From assembly GCA_947375085.1 (NCBI GenBank), contig CANCEQ010000146.1, forward strand, positions 1-7,666: a DNA stretch of 7,666 bases. Reading direction: 5' to 3'. Position numbers and translations under genes: made by a program. Of the stretch, positions 6,744 through 7,666 are shown one piece after another (position 1 is the stretch's first letter; each line of letters opens with the position of its first letter). Below the pieces are notes generated by a model, which worked only from the letters and a program-made list of their open reading frames with translations, ran no database searches and was not told where the DNA came from. The DNA comes from Flavobacteriales bacterium. GTDB taxonomy: Bacteria; Bacteroidota; Bacteroidia; Flavobacteriales; Crocinitomicaceae.

Positions 6744-7248
6744 CTTTTTTATAGCCAATTTTCTTTTTTATGATTGTTTGCTTTTGTTGAGAATCTTTTT
6801 TTAATAAATAATTTATCGCTTCAAAAACATCATCAAATTGTTTGTTGTTTTTTATTTCAATTTCATTTAATTTATTGAAAAGTTCTTTATAATTGGAAGA
6901 ATATTTTTTAACCGAAATAAAAGCTCTCATTATTGAGACACTTACAAGGATTGCTTTTTTAGATTTTAAAACAGCACTTAACATTGAAACACCTTGTTCG
7001 GTAAAAGCATAAGGTTTAGCACCACCAAAATAACTTTTAGATGGTATCACAAATTGTGATACCAACAATTGAATTTCATCTTCATTTAGTTCAAACATAA
7101 AATCAGAGGGAAATCGTTCAATATTTCTTTTAACAGCTTGTTTTAAAGCTCTATTTTCAACTTCGTAAAGAGATGCTAAATCAAAATCTAGCATAATTTT
7201 CATATCTCTTATTTCGTAAATTTTTTGATGTACAATTTCTAAATTCAT
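6736..7248 (-). CDS. ORF6N domain-containing putative DNA-binding protein
   Basis: 170 residues. Residues about 5-110 match the ORF6N domain, a KilA-N-associated module first noted in phage proteins: IYEIRDMKIMLDFDLASLYEVE (10-31), KQAVKRNIERFPSDFMFELNEDE (36-58), LVSQFVIPS (62-70), and PYAFTEQGVSMLSAVLKS (79-96) followed by IMRAF (106-110). The remainder (111-170) is predicted helical and Lys/Glu-rich, ending in a basic tail, and may form a coiled coil for dimerisation. The family is thought to bind DNA and is common both in prophages and as lone chromosomal genes in Bacteroidota; its cellular role is not established. It follows the HTH gene after 77 bp and precedes fumarase by 108 bp. AGGA lies about 14 bp before the ATG and may help ribosome binding. 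A 23-bp perfect palindrome lies inside the gene, over codons 62-69. No other phage gene is visible, so I do not call a prophage. Confidence 0.9.
   Translation of the reverse strand: MNLEIVHQKIYEIRDMKIMLDFDLASLYEVENRALKQAVKRNIERFPSDFMFELNEDEIQLLVSQFVIPSKSYFGGAKPYAFTEQGVSMLSAVLKSKKAILVSVSIMRAFISVKKYSSNYKELFNKLNEIEIKNNKQFDDVFEAINYLLKKDSQQKQTIIKKKIGYKKEE
7042..7064. repeat. 23-bp perfect palindrome inside the ORF6N gene
   Basis: The arms TGGTATCACAA (7042-7052) and TTGTGATACCA (7054-7064) are exact reverse complements around a single base (7053). It lies in the coding frame over residues 62-69 (LVSQFVIP), in a conserved part of the ORF6N domain. Perfect 11-bp arms with one spacer base are typical of binding sites for dimeric regulators or of strong RNA hairpins and are unusual inside a coding sequence. 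An internal operator for the protein itself is one reading; constraint from the protein sequence alone is another. Confidence 0.75.
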
Positions 7249-7320
7249 AAGTGGTTATTCCTAATTTTCAAATGAAGATAGTCAATAAGTTGAAATAATC
7301 GCGCAGTAATTCCAACTTTA

Positions 7321-7338
7321 TTCAGTTAGGAGACTGAA
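7321..7338 (-). other. Weak hairpin over the stop codon of the HTH gene
   Basis: TTCAGT (7321-7326) and ACTGAA (7333-7338) pair around six bases and include part of the TAA stop at 7328-7326. On the minus strand it is followed by TAAAGTTGG, with no T-run, so it is not a standard terminator. Read-through into the ORF6N gene therefore looks possible. The rest of the 77-bp gap to ORF6N shows no promoter that fits the TTG/TAnnTTTG pattern well. Confidence 0.3.
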
Positions 7339-7664
7339 CTTTTCGAAGTCCCCTTTTTCAATAGTTCCGTATATTCTTCTAACAAGGTAAGGTATTTATT
7401 CTTCCAAAATTCTACATCATCAACATTGTACGAATTTTTAGGATCATTGATAACTTTTGAATTGTTTTTCAATTCTTTAAAGTCATTTGAAAAATCGTGG
7501 TGAATTATTTCTCCAATCTGTATAATTAAATCCAAAGAAACGTTACTGTTTTCAAATTGAAGATAGATCCATCTTCTACTTTTTCCCAAACGTTCTGCCA
7601 ATTTGGTAATACTATATCCACTTTGGTATATAGCTTCTTTGATAATTTCTCCCCTGTGTTGCAT
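7326..7664 (-). CDS. Small HTH (Cro/C1-like) protein with C-terminal coiled coil
   Basis: 112 residues. The N-terminal half is a helix-turn-helix domain: GEIIKEAIYQSGYSITKLAE (5-24), then LGKSRRWIYLQFEN (26-39) with the probable recognition helix around S29-E38, and a third part VSLDLIIQIGEIIHHDFS (42-59). Residues about 83-104 (DVEFWKNKYLTLLEEYTELL) look like an amphipathic coiled coil, probably for dimerisation. This layout recurs in small Bacteroidota regulators, but I know no assigned function or ligand. The ATG at 7664-7662 lies two bases from the window edge, so an upstream in-frame start cannot be excluded; the good match of residues 2-10 to the usual family N-terminus suggests it is right. 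It may be a transcription factor for itself or for the ORF6N gene 77 bp downstream. Confidence 0.85.
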   Translation of the reverse strand: MQHRGEIIKEAIYQSGYSITKLAERLGKSRRWIYLQFENSNVSLDLIIQIGEIIHHDFSNDFKELKNNSKVINDPKNSYNVDDVEFWKNKYLTLLEEYTELLKKGTSKSSVS

Positions 7665-7666
7665 AG

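Noticed and set aside
6728..6750. Palindrome followed by a T-run on the plus strand, like a small terminator
   Set aside because: The stem is only seven mostly A/T pairs, and there is no plus-strand gene for it to terminate.
6736..7664. Prophage or mobile island suggested by the ORF6N and HTH genes
   Set aside because: No integrase, structural phage genes, tRNA attachment site or change in base composition is visible; these families also occur as lone chromosomal genes.

Overview
The window reads as chromosomal DNA of a low-GC member of the Bacteroidota, most likely a flavobacterium-like organism. Four signs point there: a protein ending in a probable type IX secretion sorting domain; a promoter of the Bacteroidota type (TTG, 20 bp, TAAATTTG) before the fumarase gene; generally weak Shine-Dalgarno sequences; and an HTH protein of a kind I associate with this phylum. 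The exact genus is not determinable here. Every gene I can support lies on the minus strand, so transcription runs from high to low coordinates. The plus strand holds only antisense shadow frames.

Layout in order of transcription. (1) 7664-6736 has a small HTH protein with a C-terminal coiled coil, then an ORF6N-domain putative DNA-binding protein. The ORF6N coding sequence contains a 23-bp perfect palindrome. (2) 6695-4960 is a self-contained fumarase unit: promoter, class I [4Fe-4S] fumarase of full length, and a strong intrinsic terminator. (3) 4940-4836 is an intergenic stretch of about 100 bp that folds on itself as a long interrupted hairpin. It looks like a dispersed repeat element and sits just ahead of the next gene. 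(4) 4802-1 is a closely spaced series of four genes. They are a secreted PNGase F-like protein; a ferritin-like/VIT1 fusion transporter for iron or manganese; a cation diffusion facilitator; and a secreted DNA/RNA non-specific endonuclease that runs off the left edge. Gaps are 54 bp, 46 bp and a 4-bp ATGA overlap.

How the genes may work together. The two transporters belong to families that remove divalent metal from the cytoplasm, so 2834-818 is best read as a metal detoxification pair. The translationally coupled nuclease is from a metal-dependent family and may share regulation. A perfect 10-bp inverted repeat 9 bp before the VIT1-type gene is the obvious candidate control site. Fumarase is an iron-sulfur enzyme, but its own promoter and terminator separate it from the metal genes, so I infer no direct link.

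Nothing here is clearly a new defence or mobile system. The most unusual signals are the palindrome inside the ORF6N gene, the folded intergenic element, and the dyad before the transporter gene. No tRNA, rRNA, CRISPR array, transposase or integrase was seen.
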